A DNA stretch of 64,000 bases from Acidimicrobiia bacterium (GTDB taxonomy: Bacteria; Actinomycetota; Acidimicrobiia; Spongiisociales; Spongiisociaceae), in contig WTGI01000088.1 of NCBI GenBank assembly GCA_011523635.1, forward strand, positions 1-64,000. The letters run 5' to 3'. The position numbers and the translations under genes were made by a program. Shown one piece after another: positions 1 through 7,783 of this stretch. Below the pieces are notes generated by a model that saw only the letters and a list, made by a program, of their open reading frames with translations, searched no databases and was not told where the DNA came from. Position 1 is the first letter of the stretch. Every line of letters starts with the position of its first letter.

Positions 1-1593
1 CATATTGCCCACCGACCGTCGGAACCGTTCTTCCTGTACCTCCCGCTGGGGGCCGCCCACGCCCCGCATCACGCCCCGCCCGACTACATGGAGAGGGTCA
101 AGGGACGCTTCGACGCCGGTTGGGACAAGGTCCGTCGGGACCGCTACCGGCGCCAGATCGAGACCGGAGTCATCCCGCCGGGTACCGAGCTGCCTCCCGG
201 TAATCCCGACGTCCGACCGTGGGCGAGCCTTACTGCCGAGGAGCGTTTGGTGGCGGCCCGGCTGCAGGAGGCCTACGCCGCATTCATCGAGCACACAGAC
301 GCGGAGCTCGGTCGCCTGTTCGACCACCTGAAACGCGTGGGCCGCTGGGACAACACGCTCATCTTCGTGTGCTCGGACAACGGGGCGGCCATGGACGGCC
401 GGGATATCGGGGCCTTCGGGCGCATCCACTTCTTCAACGACATCGAACCCGGAGCGGCCGACATAATCGACCGGATCGACGAGATCGGAGGGCCCACCGC
501 CGACTCCCAGTACGCCCGCGGCTGGGCGCAGGCTTCGAACACGCCCCTCAAGTGGTACAAGCGCTACACGCACGGTGGAGGCATCAGGGTGCCGCTGATC
601 GTCAAGTGGGGGAACCGCATGGCCTCACCCGGCACGATGCTGAACCAGTTCCACCACATGATCGACATCGCACCCACCATCTACGAGGTGGCGGGCGTGA
701 AGCCACCGGCTGTGTACCAGGGCCGCCCGCAGATGCCGATCCACGGTCGCAGCATGGCCTACACGTTCGGCGATCCGATGGCAAGAACCCGGAAAGGACC
801 CCAGTACTTCGAGATGACCGGGCACCGGGGCATCTGGGCGGACGGGTGGAAGGCGGTAACCCGCCACGCGCCAGGCGACGCCTACGTCACCGAGGAGTGG
901 GAGCTCTACCACTTGGAGAATGACTTCTCCGAAGCGAAGGACCTGGCCTCTGCAGAGCCGGAGAAGCTGGCAGAACTCGACCGCCTGTTCTGGCAGGAGG
1001 CCGCGGCGAACGATGTCCTACCGCTTGACGACCGCTACATGGAGCTGTTCTGGTCCTACGGTACGGACGAGCGGTCGCCCCTCTACCGGCGCCGAGTCGA
1101 CTACTACCCGCCCCTGAGCCACATCGAGCGTCCGGCCACCCCACCGATCGAGTACTGCTCCTACACGATCGAGGCGGTCGCCTCCGGTCCGATGGAGGGC
1201 GTGGTCGTCGCCTACGGGCACCCCACCTCCGGTTTCGTCCTCTACATGCAGGACGGCCGCCTCCACTACGAGTACAACGCGGCCGGAGCCGTGATGGCCC
1301 ATAGCATCCGACTGCCGGACAGCGATCCGCTAACGGTGCGGTTCGACTTCGACCTCCTCGGGGAACGGGCCGGTAGGGGTCGCCTCAGCGCCGGTCATCA
1401 CCAAGGTCAATGGTTCGAGTTCGATCGGGTGCTCGTATGGATCTCCCTTGCCGGGATGGACCTGGGCCGGGACGCCTACGGTCCGGTCAGCCCCCGTTAC
1501 GACCCACCCTTCCCCTTCCAGGGGGATCTCCAGCGCGTCACTTTCCACCTCGGCTCTGAGATCAAGATCAACCGCCGGCGCGACGACTACTGA
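1..1593 (+). CDS. Sulfatase (arylsulfatase family), 5' end outside window
   Basis: This is the C-terminal part of a type I (alkaline phosphatase superfamily) sulfatase that hydrolyses sulfate esters. The frame is open from the first base, and residues such as FFLYLPLGAAHAPHH before the first ATG (88) match the sulfatase core, so the gene starts upstream. Visible core features are the metal-site segment LIFVCSDNGAA, the KWYKRYTHGGGIRVPLIVKW strand (Lys/His active-site region) and DIAPTIYEVAGV. The Cys/Ser-x-Pro-x-Arg formylglycine site is not in the window. After about residue 370 comes a C-terminal beta-rich extension (YTIEAVASGPMEGVVVAYG) that may sense or bind substrate. Family is certain; substrate is unknown. 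Confidence 0.9.
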   Translation, partial: HIAHRPSEPFFLYLPLGAAHAPHHAPPDYMERVKGRFDAGWDKVRRDRYRRQIETGVIPPGTELPPGNPDVRPWASLTAEERLVAARLQEAYAAFIEHTDAELGRLFDHLKRVGRWDNTLIFVCSDNGAAMDGRDIGAFGRIHFFNDIEPGAADIIDRIDEIGGPTADSQYARGWAQASNTPLKWYKRYTHGGGIRVPLIVKWGNRMASPGTMLNQFHHMIDIAPTIYEVAGVKPPAVYQGRPQMPIHGRSMAYTFGDPMARTRKGPQYFEMTGHRGIWADGWKAVTRHAPGDAYVTEEWELYHLENDFSEAKDLASAEPEKLAELDRLFWQEAAANDVLPLDDRYMELFWSYGTDERSPLYRRRVDYYPPLSHIERPATPPIEYCSYTIEAVASGPMEGVVVAYGHPTSGFVLYMQDGRLHYEYNAAGAVMAHSIRLPDSDPLTVRFDFDLLGERAGRGRLSAGHHQGQWFEFDRVLVWISLAGMDLGRDAYGPVSPRYDPPFPFQGDLQRVTFHLGSEIKINRRRDDY

Positions 1594-1662
1594 CGGGCAG
1601 GCACGCGGGACACTGATGGTCCTCCGGTGCGATTCAACCGGCCGCCTGTCAGCGGTCGGCGG

Positions 1663-2703
1663 TCAGTGGTTCGTTTCCGTTCCGAGAAGCGAGAACTGCG
1701 CCGATCCGGGCGCCGGTCGGCCCATGTGCTTGTATGTGAGCGCCGTGGCCATCCGTCCGCGGGGCGTGCGCGCCACCAGTCCCCTCTGGACGAGGAACGG
1801 CTCGTAGGCCGACTCGACGGTCTCCGGCTCCTCCCCCACGGCGATCGCCAGAGTGGTGAGCCCGACGGGACCGCCGCCGAACTTGGACACGATGGCGTCG
1901 AGGATCAGGCGGTCCACCTTGTCCAAACCCAGGTCATCCACCTCCCAGAGCGCCATTCCGGCCGCGGCGACAGCTTCGTCGACGCGCCCGTCCGCCCGCG
2001 CCACCGCGTACTCGCTCATCCTGGTCAGCAGGCGGTTGGCGATACGCGGCGTGCCCCGGCTCCGGACCGCCACGTAGCGGGCGGCATGGTCGGTCACGGG
2101 GACGCCGATGATGGCCGCCGACCTTGTCACGATCCGCTTCAACTCATCGGCTTCGTAGTAGTCGAGCCGGTCCACCATGCCGAAACGATCCCGCAGGGGG
2201 GCGGTCACCGTTCCGATGCGGGTGGTGGCCCCAACGAGGGTGAACCTAGGCAGGCTCAGGCGGAGGGACTGGGCGGTCGGGCCCTTTCCGACCACGATGT
2301 CGAGGGCGAAGTCCTCCATCGCCGAGTACAGGACCTCCTCGATGACCCGCGAAAGGCGGTGTATCTCGTCGATGAACAGCACGTCCCCGTACTCCAGCCC
2401 CGACAGGATGGCGGCCAGATCTCCGGGGCGCTCCACCGCCGGGCCGGAGGTCGAGCGGAGTTGTGCCCCCATCTCGGCGGCGATGATGCGGGCCAGGGTG
2501 GTCTTGCCGAGGCCGGGTGGACCCGAGAGCAGCAGGTGATCGAGAGGGCGACCCAGCTTGATCGAGGCATCCATGGAGACGGACAGACGCTGCTTGATCT
2601 TCCGCTGGCCGACGAACTCGTCCAGTGTCCTGGGACGGAGCAGTACCTCGCTGGCGTGGTCCTCCTCGGTGGGGTGGGTGGCCAGCACACCGTCCTCACG
2701 CAC
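1663..2703 (-). CDS. ruvB: Holliday junction branch migration ATPase RuvB
   Basis: RuvB is the AAA+ motor that drives branch migration of Holliday junctions together with RuvA. The 346-residue protein has normal family length. Walker A is GPPGLGKT (residues 61-68), Walker B is VLFIDEIH (Asp112), sensor 1 lies in LVGATTR, the arginine-finger region in LRDRFGM, and the winged-helix DNA-binding domain occupies the C-terminus (PRGRMATALTYKHMG). It overlaps the end of ruvA by 8 bases, so translation is probably coupled. It is last in the ruvC-ruvA-ruvB operon, which lies under a LexA-type operator at 3825-3836. Confidence 0.98.
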   Translation of the reverse strand: MREDGVLATHPTEEDHASEVLLRPRTLDEFVGQRKIKQRLSVSMDASIKLGRPLDHLLLSGPPGLGKTTLARIIAAEMGAQLRSTSGPAVERPGDLAAILSGLEYGDVLFIDEIHRLSRVIEEVLYSAMEDFALDIVVGKGPTAQSLRLSLPRFTLVGATTRIGTVTAPLRDRFGMVDRLDYYEADELKRIVTRSAAIIGVPVTDHAARYVAVRSRGTPRIANRLLTRMSEYAVARADGRVDEAVAAAGMALWEVDDLGLDKVDRLILDAIVSKFGGGPVGLTTLAIAVGEEPETVESAYEPFLVQRGLVARTPRGRMATALTYKHMGRPAPGSAQFSLLGTETNH

Positions 2704-3283
2704 CGGAGAGGCCCCTGTTCCGACCCATCACCTTGAGCGCGCTCCGGACCATCTCCTCGACCGGCCCGTCCAGCGATATCTCCTCGAGCGCCGCGCGAAC
2801 CTCGACCGGCAGATAGCCGAGTGATTCGAGGGCTTCCCGGACCCTCGCCACCTCCGACGAGGAAGCCACGCCCACCACCATGGAACCCAGCTTGGGACGG
2901 AGGTCGAGGATCAGCTTCTCGGCCTTGCGCTTGCCGATCCCGGGAGCCGCCACCAGCGCCACCACATCATCCGTGGCCACCGCCTGGCGCAGGTCGGCGG
3001 GACGCAATGTCGCCAGGATGGCCATGGCCAGGGCCGGCCCCACGCCGCTGGCGCCCAGGAGGATCCTGAACATGTCACGGCTGGCCTGCCCGTCGAAGCC
3101 GTAGAGGGACATGTTGTCCTCCCTCACCGCCAAGTGGGTATGCAGCACGACCTCCTCGCCCAGGCCGGGCAGCGAGGTCAGGTCACGAGGCGTCACGTTC
3201 ACCTCGTAACCGACTCCCCCGACCTCGATCACGACACCCGACTCGCCCTTGGCGACCAGCATGCCCCGGAGCCGGCCGATCAT
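2696..3283 (-). CDS. ruvA: Holliday junction DNA-binding protein RuvA
   Basis: RuvA binds four-way junctions as a tetramer and recruits RuvB. The 195-residue protein begins MIGRLRGMLVAKGESGVVIEVGG, the OB-fold domain I. Domain II carries helix-hairpin-helix motifs (VGPALAMAILATL and APGIGKRKAEKLILDL, about residues 75-140). Domain III, which contacts RuvB, is at the C-terminus (REALESLGYLPVEVRAALEEI). Its start overlaps the ruvC stop by 4 bases and its end overlaps ruvB by 8 bases, so the three genes form one translationally coupled unit. Confidence 0.97.
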   Translation of the reverse strand: MIGRLRGMLVAKGESGVVIEVGGVGYEVNVTPRDLTSLPGLGEEVVLHTHLAVREDNMSLYGFDGQASRDMFRILLGASGVGPALAMAILATLRPADLRQAVATDDVVALVAAPGIGKRKAEKLILDLRPKLGSMVVGVASSSEVARVREALESLGYLPVEVRAALEEISLDGPVEEMVRSALKVMGRNRGLSGA

Positions 3284-3795
3284 CCCACAGCCCCCCGCGC
3301 CGCCGCCTCGACACGGCCCAACCGGTTGCCCGTGCTCTGCATGTGGCAGAGGGCGATGGCCAGGGCATCGGCGGCGTCGGCCGGTCGGGGCGCCTCCCGC
3401 ATGCCGAGACGCCGCGCCACCATCTGCTGGACCTGTTTCTTCGAAGCCCGGCCGTCGCCGGTGACGATCGCCTTGACGGCGGTGGGGGAGTACTCAAAGA
3501 CCTCGAGCCCGGCCCGGGACGCCGCCAGCAGGATCACCCCCGAAGCCTGGCTCACCTGGGTGGCGGTGAGACGGTTCCGGTTGACGAAGACCCGCTCGAT
3601 GGCCATCACGTCCGGTCGGACTTCCTCGATCAACTCCCCGATGTCCTGGTAGAGGACGTCCAGCCGGGTGGCGGTGGGCAAGCCGGCCTCCGTCCTGATC
3701 ACGCCGACGGCCCTGACCTCCGGCGAGCCGCCGCCGCGGCGGACCACGCCGAACCCGGTGGTCGTGAGCCCGGGATCGATACCGATCACGAGCAC
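3280..3795 (-). CDS. ruvC: Crossover junction endodeoxyribonuclease RuvC
   Basis: RuvC resolves Holliday junctions by paired nicking. The 171-residue protein shows the expected acidic active site: Asp7 in VIGIDPGLTTTG, Glu67 in AIERVFVNRN, and Asp140/Asp143 in ADAADALAIALCHM. Length is typical. It is the first gene of ruvCAB, with a perfect GAAC-N4-GTTC palindrome 30 bp upstream of the start, so the operon is probably induced in the SOS response. Upstream of the operator lies a copy of a dispersed inverted-repeat element. Confidence 0.97.
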   Translation of the reverse strand: MLVIGIDPGLTTTGFGVVRRGGGSPEVRAVGVIRTEAGLPTATRLDVLYQDIGELIEEVRPDVMAIERVFVNRNRLTATQVSQASGVILLAASRAGLEVFEYSPTAVKAIVTGDGRASKKQVQQMVARRLGMREAPRPADAADALAIALCHMQSTGNRLGRVEAAARGAVG

Positions 3796-3824
3796 GGCGG
3801 TTCCACGGCCGGTACCTGTGATAC

Positions 3825-3836
3825 GAACATATGTTC
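3825..3836. promoter_or_regulatory. LexA (SOS) operator upstream of ruvCAB
   Basis: The sequence GAACATATGTTC is a perfect palindrome, flanked by C on the left (CGAAC). It matches the known Gram-positive/actinobacterial LexA box CGAAC-N4-GTTYG in all core positions. It is centred about 35 bp upstream of the ruvC start, a normal place for a repressor site over a promoter. That LexA acts here is inferred from this match and from the DNA-repair function of the operon. Confidence 0.8.
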
Positions 3837-3882
3837 TAGCTTAGCCCGCCGCAGGCACAGTTCCGGCTCTTTCCGGTCGGCG

Positions 3883-3988
3883 AGTGGTCCGTCTGCAGCG
3901 GTGTTCCTCGCAGGGTTCGCCGGCGAAGGCGCACCCGCGCCGGTACGTTGAGGATGCGGAACGCGGCGGGGGCCGCCGGTGGCACATG
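3883..3988. repeat. Family A dispersed repeat, copy 1 (partial)
   Basis: It begins AGTGGTCCGTCTG and continues CAGCGGTGTTCCTCGCAG. It aligns with the body of the complete element at 33400-33570 through CGGTACGTTGAGGA and GCGGAACGC to the block ending GGTGGCA. The right terminal repeat is absent or too diverged to see. It lies in the ruvC upstream spacer. Confidence 0.7.
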
Positions 3989-4337
3989 CGGCGCGGCGAT
4001 CCGATGCCTCGACTACGAGCCGTGGGCGACCCCCGGGCACCCGGCGGAATCAGGCGCACCGCCCCGTGGTACGGTGGCGGGAGGATCGAGGAGGTATCCG
4101 GTGCAAGACCCTGGGTGAAGCACTATCCTATCGTTCGGGTGCCCCGGGGCCGCAGTCATCGGCGTCCCTCTGATCAAGAGGCGAAGTGACGTTGAGTCCT
4201 CCGTAGGCGACTCGAACCAATACCCTCAAATCGCGTACCAATGGCAAACAGTCGATAGAGTGGAGAATTCCGGCAACTGATGCGTTCCGATACCTGCTAG
4301 GAAGCGTCGACACCAAACGATCCAGGAAAGGGTAACC

Positions 4338-4673
4338 ATGGAAATCAACACCGAACGGACCGACGGGGTGCTCGTGATCAATGCCGAGGGCCGCATTGAT
4401 GGATCGAACTCCGCCCAGTTCCTGGAGTCCATTCAGGCGGTGGTCAGCGACGACGACAACGGAGTCGTTCTAGATTTCGGCGGCATCAACTACATCAGCA
4501 GTGCCGGCCTGCGGGTAATCCTGCTCCTCGCCAAGGAACTCCGTCAGAAGCAGACCGGGTTCGGGGTGTGCTCGCTCTCCAGTTCCGTCAAGGAGATCTT
4601 CACCATAAGCGGGTTCGACCAGATCATCGCCATCTTCGACTCCGGGGCCGATGCTGTCAGTTCGCTCAAGTAG
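4338..4673 (+). CDS. STAS-domain anti-sigma factor antagonist
   Basis: This 111-residue protein is a single STAS domain of the SpoIIAA/RsbV type. In partner-switching systems such proteins bind and titrate an anti-sigma kinase and are inactivated by serine phosphorylation. The phosphorylation loop is NYISSAGLR, with candidate serines 54/55. The domain fills the whole protein. AGGAAAGGG precedes the ATG. It leads a co-oriented set with a PP2C phosphatase and a HATPase kinase, giving the complete switch. Its stop codon TAG is the first three bases of a family B repeat element, which separates it from the phosphatase gene. Confidence 0.93.
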   Translation: MEINTERTDGVLVINAEGRIDGSNSAQFLESIQAVVSDDDNGVVLDFGGINYISSAGLRVILLLAKELRQKQTGFGVCSLSSSVKEIFTISGFDQIIAIFDSGADAVSSLK

Positions 4674-4775
4674 GAGCATGCCGAAAAAGACGGGGATGGG
4701 TTGGTCCGCCACGCCTCGACCCGGGTTTCCATTACCACCATGGCGCCAACGGGACATTTTTCAGCACGCTCCTAG
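4671..4775. repeat. Family B inverted-repeat element, copy 1
   Basis: This roughly 105-bp element has imperfect terminal inverted repeats: TAGGAGCATGCCGAAAAA on the left and the complement of CTAGGAGCGTGCTGAAAAA on the right. It is in reverse orientation relative to the copies at 20309-20417 and 37032-37140. Its left end supplies the TAG stop of the STAS gene. It encodes nothing visible; it resembles a miniature inverted-repeat element or a mobile terminator-like hairpin. Confidence 0.75.
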
Positions 4776-4858
4776 GAAACGGGCGAACCCCGTTTCGGTG
4801 ACCGTAATACCCGGCTATCCGACCCTCCCCGGATAGCGAGCATCATCGAGGTCGAGTC

Positions 4859-6073
4859 ATGGCATCGGAAAAGCGATCCCGCCGGTCCGGCGATACAGGC
4901 CCGGAGCCGAGCCACACCTACCCGTACAAGATATTGGTCGTCGACGATGAGCCGGACCTGCAACCCCTCATCCTCCAGCGGATGCGCCGTCCGATCCGCT
5001 CCGGCAAGTACACGTTCGAATTCGCTCAGAACGGCATCGAGGCCCTCGAGAAACTGAACGAGCAACCCGACATCGACATGGTGGTGTCGGACATCAACAT
5101 GCCCCAGATGGACGGCCTGACGTTGCTGGAACAGATACCGAGCGTCAATCCGAACATCCGCTCCGTGATCATCTCCGCATACGGCGACATGCAGAACATC
5201 CGCACCGCCATGAACCGCGGCGCCTTCGACTTCGTTACCAAGCCCCTCGACTTCAAGGACCTGCGCCACACCATTGCGAGAACCCTCCGCAACCTGGTGG
5301 AGTGGCGGGAGGCTCTGGCTTCCCGCGACCAGCTGGTCGTGCTCCAGAACGAACTCGACGTGGCCAGCAAGATCCAGCAGTCCATCCTGCCGACCGAGTT
5401 CCCGCAGCACGAGAGGTACGGGATTCACGCCAGCATGGAACCCGCCCGCAACGTCGGCGGAGACTTCTACGACATCCTCATGCTGGAGCGAGACCACGTC
5501 GGACTCGCCATCGCCGACGTGTCCGACAAGGGCGTGCCCGCGTCGCTCTTCATGATGTCGAGCCGGACCCTCCTCAAGGGAACTGCTATCGGGTTGCCAC
5601 AGCCCGGAATGGTCCTGTCCGATGTCAACGACCTCCTGACCGAGGAGAACGAGACAGCCATGTTCGTGACGGTCTTCTACGCGGTGTACTCACCGATGAC
5701 CGGCGAAGTGACCTACGCGAACGGCGGCCACAACCCTCCCCTGCTCATCCACGCCGATGGGAGCTCGGAGCTCGTTCCTCGGGTCGGGGGGATCGCCCTT
5801 GGGATCCTCCAAGGGGCGCCCTTCGCGCAGGGAACCCTCACCTTGCAACCGGGCGACACGCTCCTGCTGTACACCGACGGTGTCACCGAGGCCATGAATG
5901 CCGAGAACGAGGAGTTCGGCGTGGAGCGCCTGCAGGCGATCTTCCAGGAAGACCCGCCCACGTCTGCCCGGCACACCAACGAGGCCGTCTTCGGAGCGGT
6001 TCACGCCTTCGCCGGCGGCACGCCCCAGTCGGACGACATAACCTGCCTGACCATCTCCAGGATTTCGGGGTAG
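4859..6073 (+). CDS. Response regulator fused to PP2C (SpoIIE/RsbU-type) serine phosphatase
   Basis: The 404-residue protein joins a receiver domain (about 24-140; acidic pair VVDDEPD, phospho-acceptor Asp78 in VVSDINMPQMDG, Lys128 in VTKP) to a coiled linker (about 140-170) and a PPM/SpoIIE phosphatase domain. The latter shows IQQSILP, GGDFYDI, ADVSDKGVPA, YANGGHNPP, LLLYTDGVTEA and SDDITCLTI, with the metal-binding aspartates in place. Such proteins dephosphorylate the STAS antagonist in response to a phosphorelay, freeing a sigma factor or other target. Upstream is the STAS protein, and 2 bp downstream the kinase. The histidine kinase at 7784 is the obvious candidate to phosphorylate the receiver, which is inference from position. 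Confidence 0.95.
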   Translation: MASEKRSRRSGDTGPEPSHTYPYKILVVDDEPDLQPLILQRMRRPIRSGKYTFEFAQNGIEALEKLNEQPDIDMVVSDINMPQMDGLTLLEQIPSVNPNIRSVIISAYGDMQNIRTAMNRGAFDFVTKPLDFKDLRHTIARTLRNLVEWREALASRDQLVVLQNELDVASKIQQSILPTEFPQHERYGIHASMEPARNVGGDFYDILMLERDHVGLAIADVSDKGVPASLFMMSSRTLLKGTAIGLPQPGMVLSDVNDLLTEENETAMFVTVFYAVYSPMTGEVTYANGGHNPPLLIHADGSSELVPRVGGIALGILQGAPFAQGTLTLQPGDTLLLYTDGVTEAMNAENEEFGVERLQAIFQEDPPTSARHTNEAVFGAVHAFAGGTPQSDDITCLTISRISG

Positions 6074-6075
6074 CG

Positions 6076-6513
6076 ATGACTTCGCGCTCACTGGTCCTGG
6101 ACTTCGAGCAGGGCGAGCAGCAGACCAACGCCGAGATGCTCGAGGGAATCTCCACTCAGATCGACGAGATGGCGGAGGCGGACGACTGGTCGCCCAAGCT
6201 GCTGTACCTGATCCAGCTATGCCTGGAGGAATTGGCGCTCAACGCCATGACCTACGGTCGGCAGAAGGGTCTGTCCGAGTTCCAGGTGTCGATCACTCCC
6301 GGCGTAGAGGAGGTCGTGCTCGAGCTGCACGACAACGGCGCGGCCTTCGACCCGACCAGGGACGCGCCGATTCCCGACCCCGATGCGCCCATGGAGGATC
6401 GACCGATAGGCGGTCTGGGAATCTTTCTCATCCGGGAGATGGTGGACGACCTTGCTTATCGAAGGGAAGAGGGTTGGAATCATCTGACCATCACGATAAG
6501 GCGCGCCCAATAG
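6076..6513 (+). CDS. HATPase anti-sigma (RsbW/SpoIIAB-type) serine kinase
   Basis: This 145-residue protein is a stand-alone GHKL ATPase domain of the RsbW type. The N box is EELALNAMTYG, the G1 box HDNGAAFDP and the G2 box GGLGIFLI. It would phosphorylate the STAS protein and sequester a partner sigma factor. The ATG at 6076 is chosen because it follows the phosphatase stop by 2 bp and starts the conserved domain; the open frame runs on upstream without meaning. No sigma factor gene is in the window, so the regulated target is unknown. Confidence 0.92.
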   Translation: MTSRSLVLDFEQGEQQTNAEMLEGISTQIDEMAEADDWSPKLLYLIQLCLEELALNAMTYGRQKGLSEFQVSITPGVEEVVLELHDNGAAFDPTRDAPIPDPDAPMEDRPIGGLGIFLIREMVDDLAYRREEGWNHLTITIRRAQ

Positions 6514-6527
6514 GGGTTTCCGGCCGG

Positions 6528-7781
6528 ATGGGGGTCAGGAGGCGCCGGCCACGGACTCTTCGGGCCATCGGTTGCGGCACTCTCGTCCTCGCACTGGCCG
6601 CTTGCGGGTCGACTCCCGGCGAGGGCCCGGGCAACACCGAGCCCACCACTACCTCCTCCGCCACCACGGTCCCTCAGAGCCAGGCCGCTCCCGGTGTGGA
6701 CGACCAGCGGGTCCTGTTCGGTCAGTCGGCGGCTCTCAGCGGCCCGGCCCAGGAACTCGGACTGGAGATGAGGCTCGGGATCAACGCCGCCTTCCACGAG
6801 GTGAACTCGAACGGAGGCGTGGCCGGTCGCCGCCTCGAACTGATCTCCCTCGACGACACCTACGAGCCGGAACTGGCCATCGCCAACACCCTCCAGCTCA
6901 TCGAGGAAGAGCAGGTGTTCGCCTTGATCGGAGAGGTGGGAACGCCGACGTCCCGCTCGGCCACGCCGGTGGCCGCGGAAGCGGGAATCCCATTCGTGGC
7001 GCCCTTCACCGGCGCCGCTTTCCTCCGGTCCGAGAGTTGGACCAACATCGTCAACCTCAGGGCGTCGTACGCCCAGGAGACGGAGGAGATGGTGGCCCGT
7101 CTCACCCAGGACCTGGAGATCGAACGCATCGCCATCATGTATCAGGACGACTCGTTCGGCCGGACCGGATTACAAGGTGCCCAGGCAGCGCTCGAACGCC
7201 GCGACATGCAGCCCGTTTCGGTGGGGATCTACCCTCGCAACACGACGGCCATCAAGACCGGCCTCATCGATCTCACCCTGGGCAACCCCGAGGCAGTCAT
7301 CGTGGTCGGCGCCTACCGGCCCGTGGCGGCCCTGATCGCCTGGTCCAGACACATCGGCTTCGATCCCATCTTCATCACCATCTCCTTCGTGGGAAGCAAC
7401 GCCCTGGCAAGAGAGCTCGGCCCGGACGGCAAGGGCGTGTTCGTCACCCAGGTGGTGCCGTTCCCTACGGATAGGTCCATACCGGTCGTGGCCTCCTACA
7501 TCGACGCCCTGGCGGCCTACGCCCCGGATGCGTCGCCCAGCTTCGTGTCCCTGGAGGGCTACCTGTCGGGGCGGCTCGCCATCTTCGGCCTGGAGACATG
7601 CGGACCCGAGCCGACCCGAGACTGCTTCCTGGACGGCCTTCTGGCCGGCGGCATCATGGACATCGACGGGTTCCCCCTCACGTTCGGCCCGGGTGACAAC
7701 CAGGGCTCGGACCGGGTCTTCCTCACCTTCATCAACAGCGAGGGTGAGTACGAACCGGCCCAAGAGATCAGGAGGATTTAG
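6528..7781 (+). CDS. LivK-type (branched-chain amino acid family) substrate-binding lipoprotein
   Basis: The 417-residue protein starts with a lipoprotein signal (MGVRRRRPRTLRA, then LVLALAAC with Cys about 26) and a Thr/Ser-rich spacer. A type 1 periplasmic-binding fold follows (VLFGQSAALSGPAQELGLEMRLGINAAFHEVNSNGGVAGR, then VFALIGEVGTPTSRSATPVA). The ATG at 6528 begins the signal peptide. No permease or ATPase genes are adjacent. It is instead followed, 2 bp downstream, by a histidine kinase and preceded by the partner-switch genes. A role as an extracellular ligand receptor for that kinase is therefore as likely as transport; this is inference from context. Confidence 0.9.
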   Translation: MGVRRRRPRTLRAIGCGTLVLALAACGSTPGEGPGNTEPTTTSSATTVPQSQAAPGVDDQRVLFGQSAALSGPAQELGLEMRLGINAAFHEVNSNGGVAGRRLELISLDDTYEPELAIANTLQLIEEEQVFALIGEVGTPTSRSATPVAAEAGIPFVAPFTGAAFLRSESWTNIVNLRASYAQETEEMVARLTQDLEIERIAIMYQDDSFGRTGLQGAQAALERRDMQPVSVGIYPRNTTAIKTGLIDLTLGNPEAVIVVGAYRPVAALIAWSRHIGFDPIFITISFVGSNALARELGPDGKGVFVTQVVPFPTDRSIPVVASYIDALAAYAPDASPSFVSLEGYLSGRLAIFGLETCGPEPTRDCFLDGLLAGGIMDIDGFPLTFGPGDNQGSDRVFLTFINSEGEYEPAQEIRRI

Positions 7782-7783
7782 CC

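Larger units (their letters stand above)
3796..4337. other. Intergenic region between ruvC and the STAS gene
   Basis: This 542-bp divergent spacer holds the LexA box next to ruvC and one copy of dispersed repeat family A (3883-3988). The remaining part (about 3990-4337) must hold the promoter of the STAS gene; the stretch 4215-4265 is less GC-rich than its surroundings. AGGAAAGGG at about 4322-4331 is the ribosome binding site of the STAS gene. I see no coding signal and no RNA gene. Confidence 0.5.
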
